A stretch of DNA of 64,000 bases from Paracoccaceae bacterium (lineage in GTDB: Bacteria > Pseudomonadota > Alphaproteobacteria > Rhodobacterales > Rhodobacteraceae): NCBI GenBank assembly GCA_014654775.1, contig JACVZW010000003.1:51867-115866 (forward strand). Direction: 5' to 3'. A model generated the notes under the pieces. That model was not told the DNA's origin. It saw nothing but the letters and a program-made list of their open reading frames with translations, and ran no database searches. The position numbers and the translations under genes were made by a program. Below, piece after piece: positions 8,525 through 17,797 of the stretch; position 1 is the first letter of the stretch, and each line of letters starts with the position of its first letter.

Positions 8525-9997
8525 TCACTTGCCTTCGAACTTCTCGCGGATCAGGCGGTTCAGAGCCATCACCCCCCAGCCCGTCGCGCCCTTGGGGGCC
8601 AGCGTGCTGTCAGATTTCAACAGCGCGGTGCCCGCGATATCCAGATGGCACCACGGCGTTTCGGGTTTCACGAAGCGCTGCAGGAATTGCGCCGCGGTGA
8701 TCGCCCCGCCGTCGCGCCCGCCCACGTTCATCATGTCAGCGATGCGCGACTTAAGCTTGGCATCATAGGCATCGCCCATCGGCATGCGCCAAGCCCCCTC
8801 GCCTTCTGCCTTGGCGGCCTTGAGGAAGGCGTTGCAGAGATCGTCATTGTTCGAGAAGACCCCTGTATTCTCATGCCCCAGGGCAATGATGATCGCCCCG
8901 GTCAGGGTGGCGAGGTTGATCATCCCCACGGGCTTGAACCGTTCCTGCGCGTACCAAAGCACATCGGCCAGCACGAGGCGGCCTTCGGCGTCTGTGTTGA
9001 TCACCTCCACCGTGTCGCCCTTCATCGTGCGCACCACATCGCCCGGACGCTGTGCCCGCCCGTCGGGCATGTTCTCGACCAGACCCACCAGACCCACGAC
9101 ATTGGCCTTGGCCTTACGCAGCGCCAGCGTGCGCATCACGCCAGCCACGACGCCGGCACCGCCCATGTCCATCGTCATCTCTTCCATGCCCGCTGCAGGC
9201 TTGATCGAGATACCGCCCGTGTCGAAGACCACGCCCTTGCCGACCAGCGCGAAGGGGGCCGCGCCCTTCTCGCCGCCATGCCACTGCATGACCACAACCT
9301 TCGAGGGGCTTTCCGACCCCTGCCCCACGCCCAAAAGCGCGCCCATGCCCATCTTGGCAAGCTGCTCTTCTTCGAGGATTTCCACATCGAGACCCAGTTC
9401 CTGCATTGCAGCAAGGCGGGCGGCGAAATCGTAGGTGGTCAGGATATTGGCGGGTTCGTTCACCAGATCGCGGGTGAAGAACACCCCTTCGGCCACCGCA
9501 GCCCCCGGCGCAGCGGCAGCGGCCAGCGCCTCGGGATTGGCGGCCATGAAATGCACGGGCCCGGGTTCCTTCTTCTCGCCCGTCTTGTGGGGCGAGAAGT
9601 CATAGGCACGCATCGCCGTTCCGAAGGCGATTTCGGCGGCCATGGGATGACCTTCCACCAGCACGGTCGTGCCCGCAGGTGACAGCGCCCGCCCGATGGC
9701 CCCGCCGGCCTTGCGCGCCTGCGCCAGATCGGCGCGGCGCGGCAGTCGGATGATCTGCACCGCCTCGGCCAAAAGCCCCGCAGGCCAGGCCAGTTCTACC
9801 GCCTCGCCCGGTTTGAGCCGCCCGAAAGCCTCGCTGTTCAAAAAGCGCAGCACCGCCCCCTTGGTGAGCCGGTCCAGACGGCGCAGGCCGGTGGAGGGGC
9901 TGCCCGCAGCATCCGCGAAGGCCACGATGCGGCCGGTCAGACGGGGCAATTGGTCCAACTCGACAGGGCGAAAATGGATCGGAACGGGATGGGTCAT
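8525..9997 (-). CDS. pepA: Leucyl aminopeptidase (M17)
   Basis: A 490-residue cytosolic metallo-aminopeptidase. The C-terminal catalytic half has the family motifs 'VGKGVVFDTGGISIKP' (metal-binding Lys and Asp), 'GGAGVVAGVMRTLA', 'NTDAEGRLVLADVLWY' and the end 'GWGVMALNRLI'. Two zinc or manganese ions release N-terminal residues from peptides; in some bacteria PepA also binds DNA, which nothing here addresses. It starts divergently from lptF, sharing the 9998-10101 promoter region, and holC follows. Confidence 0.95.
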   Translation of the reverse strand: MTHPVPIHFRPVELDQLPRLTGRIVAFADAAGSPSTGLRRLDRLTKGAVLRFLNSEAFGRLKPGEAVELAWPAGLLAEAVQIIRLPRRADLAQARKAGGAIGRALSPAGTTVLVEGHPMAAEIAFGTAMRAYDFSPHKTGEKKEPGPVHFMAANPEALAAAAAPGAAVAEGVFFTRDLVNEPANILTTYDFAARLAAMQELGLDVEILEEEQLAKMGMGALLGVGQGSESPSKVVVMQWHGGEKGAAPFALVGKGVVFDTGGISIKPAAGMEEMTMDMGGAGVVAGVMRTLALRKAKANVVGLVGLVENMPDGRAQRPGDVVRTMKGDTVEVINTDAEGRLVLADVLWYAQERFKPVGMINLATLTGAIIIALGHENTGVFSNNDDLCNAFLKAAKAEGEGAWRMPMGDAYDAKLKSRIADMMNVGGRDGGAITAAQFLQRFVKPETPWCHLDIAGTALLKSDSTLAPKGATGWGVMALNRLIREKFEGK

Positions 9998-10101
9998 GGC
10001 TTAATCTCTCGACGGGAGGAGGGCACCACACCCTGCGCCGCGGGCGCAATCAGGCAGAGGGGCGACCGTGATCGGCGAAACGCTACCTGCTGCGCCGCGG
10101 A

Positions 10102-11295
10102 ATGACCAGATATGAGTTTTCCCGGCAGGGGATTTCCGATAGGGTCACGCAACTCTTTGTGTGGGACCTGCCGAACTTGTCCAGATTTGACCGATATATG
10201 CTGTCACAGCTGCTGGCAGTCTTCGGCTTCTTCGCGCTGGTGCTGGTCTCTGTCTATTGGGTCAACCGCGCCGTGGGCCTGTTCGACAGGCTCATCGGGG
10301 ATGGCCAATCGGCGCTGGTCTTCGTGGAGTTTTCGCTGCTGGCCCTGCCCAAAGTGATCCGCCTCGTCCTGCCGATCGCGGCCTTTGGGGCGGCGATCTA
10401 CGTCACGAGCCGGATGATGCGGGAAAGCGAGCTCGTCACCATGCAAGCCACGGGCAGCAGCACCTTCCGGCTGGCGCGGCCCGTGATCGTCTTCGGTCTG
10501 ATCGTGACGGCGCTGCATCTTGTCCTGATGAACGTGCTGGTGCCCCGCAGCGACGCCCTGCTGCGCGAACGCGAGGCGCAGGTGTCGAATGACGTGACCG
10601 CCCGCTATCTGAAGGTGGGCGAGTTCATGCATCCTTCGCAGGGCGTGACCCTGTTCATCGGCGAGATGTCGGCCGACGGGCAGTTGCGCAACGTTTTCCT
10701 CTTCGATGATCGCAATGCCGGGTCCAGCAGTACCTACACTGCGCAGCGCGCCCTGCTTGCCTCGGGCGATGCGGGGCCTGTCCTTTTGATGTTTGACGGA
10801 ATGATCCAGTCCGTCGCCCGTGCCGACGGGCGACTGTCGGTGACCCGCTACAGCGATTACAGCTTCAACCTTCTGTCGCTGATCGAGGAACGGGGCGGCG
10901 TCATCCGCACGGTAGAGACGACGACAACGCTTGAACTGCTGCAGATGGACCCGACGACATGGGGGCCGGAACTCAGCACCTACTATGAAACCGTGCTGCA
11001 GGAGTTGCATTCGCGCCTTGCGCAGCCCTTCCTTTCGGCAGCGGCGGCGATGATCGGCTTTGCCGCGCTGCAACTGGGGGCCTTCAGCCGCTTTGGGCTG
11101 ATGCGGCAGATCCTTGGCGCGGTTCTCGTCCTGATCCTGCTGCAGCTTCTCAACACCACCGGCGCGTCGCTGGCGGTGCGCAACGCCGCCGCTTGGCCTG
11201 CCAACTATGCCGCGCCCATCGCGGGCTTTGCCATCGCCATGGCGATGCTGCACCTGTCGCAATATGCCCCCCCTTGGCGGAGGCGCGCGACATGA
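10102..11295 (+). CDS. lptF: LPS export permease subunit LptF
   Basis: YjgP/YjgQ-family permease of about 397 residues, with membrane segments near 34-55, 77-95 and 120-140, a periplasmic beta-jellyroll, and three C-terminal membrane segments. With LptG and the ATPase LptB it drives lipopolysaccharide out of the inner membrane. Motifs include 'RMMRESELVTMQATGSS'. Most relatives begin at or near the 'RFDRYMLSQLL' segment, so the true start may be the TTG at 10177 rather than 10102; the ribosome site is weak at both. It overlaps lptG by four bases (ATGA). Confidence 0.9.
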   Translation: MTRYEFSRQGISDRVTQLFVWDLPNLSRFDRYMLSQLLAVFGFFALVLVSVYWVNRAVGLFDRLIGDGQSALVFVEFSLLALPKVIRLVLPIAAFGAAIYVTSRMMRESELVTMQATGSSTFRLARPVIVFGLIVTALHLVLMNVLVPRSDALLREREAQVSNDVTARYLKVGEFMHPSQGVTLFIGEMSADGQLRNVFLFDDRNAGSSSTYTAQRALLASGDAGPVLLMFDGMIQSVARADGRLSVTRYSDYSFNLLSLIEERGGVIRTVETTTTLELLQMDPTTWGPELSTYYETVLQELHSRLAQPFLSAAAAMIGFAALQLGAFSRFGLMRQILGAVLVLILLQLLNTTGASLAVRNAAAWPANYAAPIAGFAIAMAMLHLSQYAPPWRRRAT

Positions 11296-12389
11296 CGCTG
11301 AGCCTTTACATTGCGCGACGCTTCTTCAGCAGCTTTCTGATGGTGCTGGCCATCTTCTTTGGCGTGATGCTTCTGATCGACATCATCGACCAGTTGCGCC
11401 TGCTGAGCGGGCAGAATGCGGGGATTGGCGCGGCGCTGCGACTGGCGGCGCTGAATGTGCCGGAAAGCCTGTACCGCATCCTGCCACTCATCACCGTGCT
11501 GGCGGCGGTGGCGCTGTTTATGAACCTTGCTCGGACGAGCGAGTTGGTCATCATCCGCGCGTCGGGCCGGTCCGGCCTGCGCTTTCTGGTGGCCCCGATC
11601 CTTGTTTCGCTGATCTGCGGGATGCTGGCGGTGGCGGTGTTCAACCCCCTCGTCGCAGCGACGACGAACCGCTACGAGATCACGCGCGCCCAGTTGACCG
11701 GCGGCGGCGACAACCGACTGTCGATCACGCCCACGGGGCTTTGGCTCCGGCAGGGCAGCGGCACCGGCCAGACCGTGATTCAGGCCGCGCGGGCCGATGC
11801 TTTCGGCACGGAACTGACCGATGTGACCTTCCTCATCTTTGGGTCGGACGGCCAGCCCGAGACGCGGATCGAGGCGGCCACCGCCCGGCTGGAGCCAGGT
11901 GCCTGGGCCCTCAGCGGGGCCACCCGCTGGCCGCTCTCGGCCGCCAACCCGGCCAGCGGGGCAGAGAGCCTGCCCGATGGCACGCGCATCGAAAGCGACC
12001 TGACAGCCAAAGGCATCCGCGACAGCTTTGGCACGCCGTCGGAAATCGCCTTCTGGGCCCTGCCCGCCTATATTGACGGGCTGGATCGGGCGGGGTTCTC
12101 CTCGCTTGCCCATCGCGTCTGGTTCCAGATGGAACTGGCCCAGCCTCTGCTTCTGGCGGCAATGGTTCTGGTGGCGGCGGGCTTCACCATGCGTCCCGCC
12201 CGCTTTGGGCGGACCGGCATTTTGGTCCTTCTCGCGATCCTCAGCGGGTTTCTGATCTTTTTCCTGCGCAACTTCGCGCAGGTTCTGGGCGCGAACGGGC
12301 AGATCCCTGTCGCACTCGCGGCATGGACTCCGCCCGTCGCAGCCTTCATGATGGCCTTGGGCCTTCTTTTGCATGTCGAGGATGGCTGA
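11292..12389 (+). CDS. lptG: LPS export permease subunit LptG
   Basis: A 365-residue partner of LptF with the same layout: three N-terminal membrane helices, a periplasmic domain (about residues 125-265), and three C-terminal helices. 'ARTSELVIIRASGRSGLRFL' is the characteristic cytoplasmic coupling segment. The ATG at 11292 overlaps the lptF stop codon, which fixes the start; an upstream in-frame start at 11193 would lie deep inside lptF. lptD follows after six bases. Confidence 0.92.
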   Translation: MTLSLYIARRFFSSFLMVLAIFFGVMLLIDIIDQLRLLSGQNAGIGAALRLAALNVPESLYRILPLITVLAAVALFMNLARTSELVIIRASGRSGLRFLVAPILVSLICGMLAVAVFNPLVAATTNRYEITRAQLTGGGDNRLSITPTGLWLRQGSGTGQTVIQAARADAFGTELTDVTFLIFGSDGQPETRIEAATARLEPGAWALSGATRWPLSAANPASGAESLPDGTRIESDLTAKGIRDSFGTPSEIAFWALPAYIDGLDRAGFSSLAHRVWFQMELAQPLLLAAMVLVAAGFTMRPARFGRTGILVLLAILSGFLIFFLRNFAQVLGANGQIPVALAAWTPPVAAFMMALGLLLHVEDG

Positions 12390-12395
12390 ACACCC

Positions 12396-14552
12396 ATGCG
12401 TCGGCATCTGATCGCTTTCCTGCTCTGCGTGACCCTCGCCGTCGCGCCGCCGCCGACCGGTCCGGTCATGGCGCAGGAAACGGCCACGCTCATCGCCGAC
12501 CGGCTGGAGATCGCAGGCGACAGCACGCTGATCGCGGATGGCGCAGTTGAGGTCTTTCATCAGGGCCGCCGGTTGACAGCCAGCAAGGTGGTCTATGATC
12601 AGACGACGGACCGGCTGCGCATTGAAGGGCCGATCCGGCTTACGGATGCGGCTGGAACGACGGTGATCGTGGCCGCGCAGGCCGATCTGGCGGCTGACCT
12701 GACCGAAGGGCTGATGCAAAGCGCACGGATCGTTCTGCAGGAGCAACTGCAGGTATCAGCCGCCGAATTGCGGCGCAGCGAAGGGCGCTATACGCAGTTG
12801 GACAACGCGGTGGCCTCCAGCTGTCGCATCTGCGCGGGCAGCAGCACGCCGCTGTGGGAAATCCGCGCTCGCCGTATCCTGCATGATACCGAAGAACGGC
12901 AGATCTATTTCGACCATGCTCAGATGCGCGTCGGCGGCGTGCCGGTCTTTTATCTCCCGAGCCTGCGGATGCCTGACCCCACGCTTGATCGCAGCACGGG
13001 CTTTCTGGCGCCCTCGCTGGTGGTGCGGACGGATCAGGGCACGGGGCTGACTTTCCCCTATTTCGTGACGCTTGGCCCGTCGCGCGACCTGACCATCTCG
13101 CCCACCGTGACGACGACGGGGGCCTATACGCTGGGCCTGCGCTATCGGCAGGCCTTCGACACCGGCAGCGTGACGCTACAGGGCGCCATCAGCCGCGACG
13201 ATTTGCAGCCGGGCCAGATGCGGGGCTACGCCATGGCGGATGGCACCTTCATGCTGTCCGGCGGCTATCGGCTGGCCTTCCATGCCGAAAGCGTCAGCGA
13301 TGACGCCTATCTGGCGGATTATGACATCAGCGATACCGACCGGCTGACCAATACGCTGCAGATCGACCGGGTCCGCCGCGACACATTTTTCGCCGGACGA
13401 CTGATCAATTTTCAGTCGTTGCGCGCAGGCGAATTGGGGTCGGCGACACCCTATCTGCTGACCGATGCCACCTATCTGCATCGGTTCACCCTTGGCGCGC
13501 TGGGCGGCGAAGGCATGCTGCGTCTGGCCGTGCATACCCATACACGGCGATCTTCTGTCGCGACGGATTCGCCGGATGATGTGGACGACGTGGCGGAAGG
13601 GTCCGATATGGGGCGGCTTTCGCTGGGGGCGGAGTGGCGACGGGATTGGATCACGACGGGCGGATTGGTCGTTGCCGCGCTGGGCGAGGCGCGGCTCGAC
13701 GCCTATCGCATTCAGGATGACGCGCTTTACGGCGGCTCCCCCTCGCGCAGCTTCGGCGCGGCGGCGTTGGAATTGCGCTGGCCATGGGTCCGGGCGGGCA
13801 ACGGCGCGCAAGACGTGATCGAACCCGTCGCGCAGCTGGTCTGGTCCGACAGTTCCGGCGGGCTGATCCCCAACGAGGACAGCCGTCTGGTGGAATTCGA
13901 CGAAAGCAACCTCTTCTCGCTGAACCGCTTTCCCGGATCGGATGCGGTCGAAACGGGCACCCGCCTTGCGCTGGGCCTGTCATGGACGCGGCTTTCGCAA
14001 GACGGATGGAGTTTCGGGGTCACCGGCGGACGCGTCTTCCGCGACAGCCCGGTCGCGACCTTTGGCGTGGCCTCGGGGCTGAGCGGGACGACATCCGACT
14101 GGATGGTGGGGGCGACGGTGGATGCCCCCGGGGGGCTGCAACTTGCGGGACGGATGATCGCCAGCTCGAACCTCGACGTGACGCGGGGCGAGGTGCATGC
14201 TGCCTATTCCTCCAGCCGCTATTCGATCAGCGCGGGCTACATCAACTCCATCGCCGATCCGGTCGAGGCGCGGGTCGACAAGGTGTCCGACATCGTGCTT
14301 TCGGGCAGCTACACTTTCACCCCGCAGTGGAGCGGGACAGCCTCCGGACGCTATGACTTCGACGCCGACAGCTACAGCCGCGTCGATCTGGGGCTGGCCT
14401 ATCGGAACGAGTGCGCGAGCTTCGATCTTTCCATCTCGCGTCGCCTCACGTCCTCGACTAATCTCCAGCCCAGCACGACGGTCGATGTTTCATTCGGCCT
14501 GATCGGCTTCGGCAGCGGGGCGAGCGGTGCGGCGCGGATGTGCCGGAATTGA
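12396..14552 (+). CDS. lptD: LPS assembly outer-membrane protein LptD
   Basis: A 718-residue outer-membrane protein. A signal peptide ends at about residue 27 ('PVMAQE'), an N-terminal OstA/LptA-like jellyroll follows (about 30-125), then the large beta-barrel. It receives lipopolysaccharide from the periplasmic bridge and inserts it into the outer leaflet with LptE. Cysteines occur as a CxxC pair (143, 146) and again near the C-terminus ('NECAS', 'MCRN'), compatible with disulfides between the two domains as in E. coli. It sits between lptG and surA, and SurA assists barrel folding. Confidence 0.92.
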   Translation: MRRHLIAFLLCVTLAVAPPPTGPVMAQETATLIADRLEIAGDSTLIADGAVEVFHQGRRLTASKVVYDQTTDRLRIEGPIRLTDAAGTTVIVAAQADLAADLTEGLMQSARIVLQEQLQVSAAELRRSEGRYTQLDNAVASSCRICAGSSTPLWEIRARRILHDTEERQIYFDHAQMRVGGVPVFYLPSLRMPDPTLDRSTGFLAPSLVVRTDQGTGLTFPYFVTLGPSRDLTISPTVTTTGAYTLGLRYRQAFDTGSVTLQGAISRDDLQPGQMRGYAMADGTFMLSGGYRLAFHAESVSDDAYLADYDISDTDRLTNTLQIDRVRRDTFFAGRLINFQSLRAGELGSATPYLLTDATYLHRFTLGALGGEGMLRLAVHTHTRRSSVATDSPDDVDDVAEGSDMGRLSLGAEWRRDWITTGGLVVAALGEARLDAYRIQDDALYGGSPSRSFGAAALELRWPWVRAGNGAQDVIEPVAQLVWSDSSGGLIPNEDSRLVEFDESNLFSLNRFPGSDAVETGTRLALGLSWTRLSQDGWSFGVTGGRVFRDSPVATFGVASGLSGTTSDWMVGATVDAPGGLQLAGRMIASSNLDVTRGEVHAAYSSSRYSISAGYINSIADPVEARVDKVSDIVLSGSYTFTPQWSGTASGRYDFDADSYSRVDLGLAYRNECASFDLSISRRLTSSTNLQPSTTVDVSFGLIGFGSGASGAARMCRN

Positions 14553-14581
14553 TGCGACGGGCAGGACAACAGGAAAAAAGC

Positions 14582-15871
14582 ATGACGGAAGCTTTGCGGA
14601 ACAGGACGGCGGCGACCCTTCGGATGGGCGCTATCGGCCTTATGCTCTGGGGTGGGGCGATGGCCGCACCGTCGGCGGCGCAGGACGGCAGCCTCTTTGA
14701 CCCCCGCATGGTGATCAATGGCCAGACCGTCACCAATTTCGAGGTGGAGCAGCGCATGCTCTTCCTGCGCGCCTTGCGCGCGCCCGGCGACCCCGAAAAG
14801 GAAGCGCTGAAGGCGCTGATGCGCGACAGGCTGGGGGCGCAGGCCGCCAAGGATGCGGGGATCAACGTCACCGCCGAACAGGTGAACGAAGGGCTGACCG
14901 AATTCGCCTCGCGCGCCAACCTGACGGTCGAGCAGTTCACTGCCGCCCTTGCGGATGAGGGCGTGGCCCCGGAAACCTTCCGGGATTTCGTGGCCAACGG
15001 TCTTTTGTGGCGCGAGGTTGTGCGTGCCCGCTTTGGGTCGCAGGTCCGCATCTCGGAGGCGCAGATCGACCGCGCGCTGGCCGAGAATGCCAAGACCCCG
15101 CAGGTGCGCATCCTGCTGTCGGAACTCATCATCCCGGTTCAGGGCGAGGATGTGTCGCCGGTTCTGGATCAGGCCCGCGCGATCAAGGCCGAGTCTTCTG
15201 GCGAGGCCTTCGCCTCGGCAGCGCGCGAGTTTTCGGCAGCGCCCTCAGCGGCGCGCGGCGGGCGGCTGGACTGGCTGGAGATCACCAACCTGCCCCCGGC
15301 CATCGTGAGCCAAGTGCTGACGCTGTCCCCCGGCGAAGTGTCCGACCCGATCGTGGTGCCGCAGGCCGTCGTCCTTTTCCAGTTGAACGGGATCAGCGAT
15401 GTGGCCGGTGCCATGCCCGCGCAGGTGGAAGTGGAATATGCCCAATTCGCGCTGTCGCCGGGCATGGACCCTGCGGTGATCCGCGCGCAGGCCGATGGCT
15501 GCGACGGGCTTTATCCGCTGGCGCGCGACCTGCCGCCGGACCAGTTGCGCGTGACGACGCAGATGATGGGCGAAGTGCCGCAGGATATCGGGCTGGAACT
15601 GGCCAAGCTAGACCCCGGCGAATCCGTGCTGCGACAGCGCGCAGGCTATACAGAGCTGCTGATGCTTTGCCTGCGGACGGGCGTGCCGGAGGCCGACCCT
15701 GCGGCGGCGGCAGAGATCCCGGTCACGACCGAGGAGGGTGAGGCCGCCGAGGACGCGCCGCTTGTTGACCGTGAGGCGGTGCGCAACCGTCTGGGGAACG
15801 AACAGTTGACCGCGCTTGCCGAGGCCTTCATGGAAGAGCTGCGCTCGGAAGCCATCATCGAAGAGCGGTGA
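14582..15871 (+). CDS. surA: Periplasmic SurA-type chaperone/peptidyl-prolyl isomerase
   Basis: About 429 residues. A signal peptide ('MGAIGLMLWGGAMAAPSAAQ') is followed by a SurA N-terminal helical domain (about 40-160) and a parvulin-type domain ('SELIIPVQGED', '[18 protein letters not shown]', 'LSPGEVSDPIVVPQAVVLFQL'). It escorts outer-membrane proteins such as LptD through the periplasm. The start at 14582 follows AGGAAAAAAGC; an in-frame upstream ATG at 14540 overlaps lptD and gives a poorer signal peptide. The stop overlaps pdxA as GTGA. Confidence 0.88.
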   Translation: MTEALRNRTAATLRMGAIGLMLWGGAMAAPSAAQDGSLFDPRMVINGQTVTNFEVEQRMLFLRALRAPGDPEKEALKALMRDRLGAQAAKDAGINVTAEQVNEGLTEFASRANLTVEQFTAALADEGVAPETFRDFVANGLLWREVVRARFGSQVRISEAQIDRALAENAKTPQVRILLSELIIPVQGEDVSPVLDQARAIKAESSGEAFASAAREFSAAPSAARGGRLDWLEITNLPPAIVSQVLTLSPGEVSDPIVVPQAVVLFQLNGISDVAGAMPAQVEVEYAQFALSPGMDPAVIRAQADGCDGLYPLARDLPPDQLRVTTQMMGEVPQDIGLELAKLDPGESVLRQRAGYTELLMLCLRTGVPEADPAAAAEIPVTTEEGEAAEDAPLVDREAVRNRLGNEQLTALAEAFMEELRSEAIIEER

Positions 15872-16845
15872 GCGGCCCTCGCCCCATCGCGCTGAGCTGT
15901 GGCGATCCTTCCGGCATCGGCACGGAGTTGGCCCTTCGGGCGCGGCAGGCGCTTGGGGCCGAGGTGCCCTTTTTCTGGATCGGTGATCCCGCCCATCTTT
16001 CCCCCGGCACGCCCTATGCGGTGATCGCCGCGCCCGACGAGGCGTTGCGGATCGCGGCGGATGTGCTGCCGGTTCTGGCCCATCCTTTCCCCCACCCTGC
16101 CCCGCCGGGACGGCCCGACCTGCGCAATGCGGCCGCCGTGGTCGCCGTGCTGGAGCGTGCCGTCGCGCTGGTGCAGGCGGGGGAGACCGGAGCGCTTTGC
16201 ACCTTGCCCATATCCAAGAAGGTGTTGAAGGAGGGCGCGGGCTTCGCCTTTCCGGGGCATACGGAGTTTCTGGCCCACCTAGCGGGAGTGGAGCGGGTGG
16301 TGATGATGCTCGCTTGTCCCGAGTTGCGGGTGGTGCCTGCCACGATCCACATCCCGCTGGCCGAGGTGCCGCGGGCCCTGACCCCTGCCCTGCTGGAAGA
16401 GACGATCCGCATCACCGAGGCCGGGCTGATCCGCGATTGCGGCATCGCGCGGCCGCGCATCGCGGTGGCGGGGCTGAACCCCCATGCTGGCGAAGGTGGG
16501 GTCATGGGGCGCGAAGAGATCGACTGGATCGCCCCCCTGATCGCCCGGCTGGCCGCAGAGGGGATGGCGATCACGGGGCCGATGCCCCCCGACACGATGT
16601 TCCACAAGGCGGCGCGGGCGCGCTATGACGTGGCGGTCTGCATGTATCACGATCAGGCGCTGATCCCGATCAAGACGGTGGATTTTGACGGGGGCGTGAA
16701 TGTGACGCTGGGCCTGCCCTTCATTCGCACCTCGCCCGATCACGGGACGGCCTTCGACATCGCAGGACAGGGCATTGCCAATCCGACAAGCCTTGTGGCC
16801 GCGCTGCGGATGGCGCAACAGATGGCGACGGCGCGAAGGGTCTAG
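15868..16845 (+). CDS. pdxA: 4-hydroxythreonine-4-phosphate dehydrogenase
   Basis: A 325-residue enzyme of pyridoxal 5'-phosphate synthesis, oxidising 4-phosphohydroxy-L-threonine. Family motifs: 'LSCGDPSGIGTELALRA' at the N-terminus, 'LCTLPISKKVL', 'GHTEFLA', 'AGLNPHAGEGGVMGREE', and 'MYHDQALIPIKTVDF' with metal-binding histidines. The GTG start at 15868 overlaps the surA stop, suggesting translational coupling. A dispersed hairpin element and rsmA follow. Confidence 0.95.
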   Translation: MSGPRPIALSCGDPSGIGTELALRARQALGAEVPFFWIGDPAHLSPGTPYAVIAAPDEALRIAADVLPVLAHPFPHPAPPGRPDLRNAAAVVAVLERAVALVQAGETGALCTLPISKKVLKEGAGFAFPGHTEFLAHLAGVERVVMMLACPELRVVPATIHIPLAEVPRALTPALLEETIRITEAGLIRDCGIARPRIAVAGLNPHAGEGGVMGREEIDWIAPLIARLAAEGMAITGPMPPDTMFHKAARARYDVAVCMYHDQALIPIKTVDFDGGVNVTLGLPFIRTSPDHGTAFDIAGQGIANPTSLVAALRMAQQMATARRV

Positions 16846-16851
16846 TGCCGG

Positions 16852-16900
16852 ACCGGGGCGCTGCCCCGGACCCCGGAGTATTTGGGCCAAGATGAAGGGG
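16852..16900 (+). repeat. Dispersed intergenic hairpin element, copy 2
   Basis: A perfect hairpin CCGGGGC-GCT-GCCCCGG is followed by ACCCCGGAGTATTTG and GGCCAAGATGAAG. It fills the gap between the pdxA stop and the rsmA ribosome site, so the element forms the end of one gene's transcript and the leader of the next. It is the clearest single copy of the family in this window. Confidence 0.65.
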
Positions 16901-16911
16901 CAGGATCAGGG

Positions 16912-17751
16912 ATGGCGACAATCGACGGGCTGCCGCCGCTGCGCGAGGTGATCCGGGCACATGATCTGGTGGCGAAGAAGCAGCTTGGCCAGAACTTCCT
17001 GCTGGACCTGAACCTGACGGCGAAGATCGCACGGCAGGCAGGCGACCTGTCGGCCTGCGACGTGCTGGAAGTGGGCCCCGGCCCCGGCGGGTTGACGCGG
17101 GGCCTGCTGGCCGAAGGCGCGCGGCGGGTTCTGGCAGTGGAGAAGGATGCCCGCTGCCTGCCCGCGCTGGCCGAGGTCGCGGCGGCCTATCCCGGACGGC
17201 TGCAGGTCATCAACGGCGATGCGCTGGAGGTGGATGCGCTGGCGCATCTGACGCCGCCCGTCCGGGTGGTGGCGAACCTGCCCTATAATGTGGGGACGGA
17301 GCTTCTGATCCGCTGGCTCACGCCCGCCCAATGGCCGCCGTTCTGGGAGAGCCTCACGCTCATGTTCCAAAAGGAAGTGGCGGAGCGGATCGTGGCCAAA
17401 CCGCGCAGCGATCATTACGGGCGGTTGGCGCTGCTGGTGCAGTGGCGGGCCGAGGCGAAGATCGTCATGCACCTGCCGCCCGAAGCCTTTACCCCCGCGC
17501 CGAAGGTGCATTCTTCGGTCGTCCACATCACGCGACTGGCCGCGCCGCGCTATCCGGCGGATGGGGCCGCTCTGCAGCGGATCACGGCGATGGCCTTCAA
17601 CCAGCGGCGCAAGATGCTGCGCTCCTCGCTGAAAGGGTTGGGGCCGGATATCGAGGAAAAGCTGGTGGCGGCGGGGATCAACCCCACGGCGCGGGCGGAA
17701 GAGATTTCGCTGGAAGGCTTTTGCGCGCTGGCCCGCGTTATCGCGGGATGA
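16912..17751 (+). CDS. rsmA: 16S rRNA dimethyladenosine transferase RsmA/KsgA
   Basis: A 279-residue SAM-dependent methyltransferase that dimethylates two adjacent adenosines near the 3' end of 16S rRNA late in 30S assembly. Motifs: '[14 protein letters not shown]', SAM motif '[16 protein letters not shown]', catalytic '[15 protein letters not shown]', and '[14 protein letters not shown]'. The start at 16912 follows AGGATCAGGG. The C-terminal '[15 protein letters not shown]' is also typical. It is the last gene of the lptF-to-rsmA run. Confidence 0.95.
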   Translation: MATIDGLPPLREVIRAHDLVAKKQLGQNFLLDLNLTAKIARQAGDLSACDVLEVGPGPGGLTRGLLAEGARRVLAVEKDARCLPALAEVAAAYPGRLQVINGDALEVDALAHLTPPVRVVANLPYNVGTELLIRWLTPAQWPPFWESLTLMFQKEVAERIVAKPRSDHYGRLALLVQWRAEAKIVMHLPPEAFTPAPKVHSSVVHITRLAAPRYPADGAALQRITAMAFNQRRKMLRSSLKGLGPDIEEKLVAAGINPTARAEEISLEGFCALARVIAG

Positions 17752-17797
17752 GAACGGCCGGGAGCAACCCGGCCATCCTTAACAAATCGTTAACCGA

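Noticed and set aside
16014..16890. Long minus-strand frames opposite pdxA
   Set aside because: They are typical high-GC antisense shadows; pdxA on the plus strand has all family motifs.
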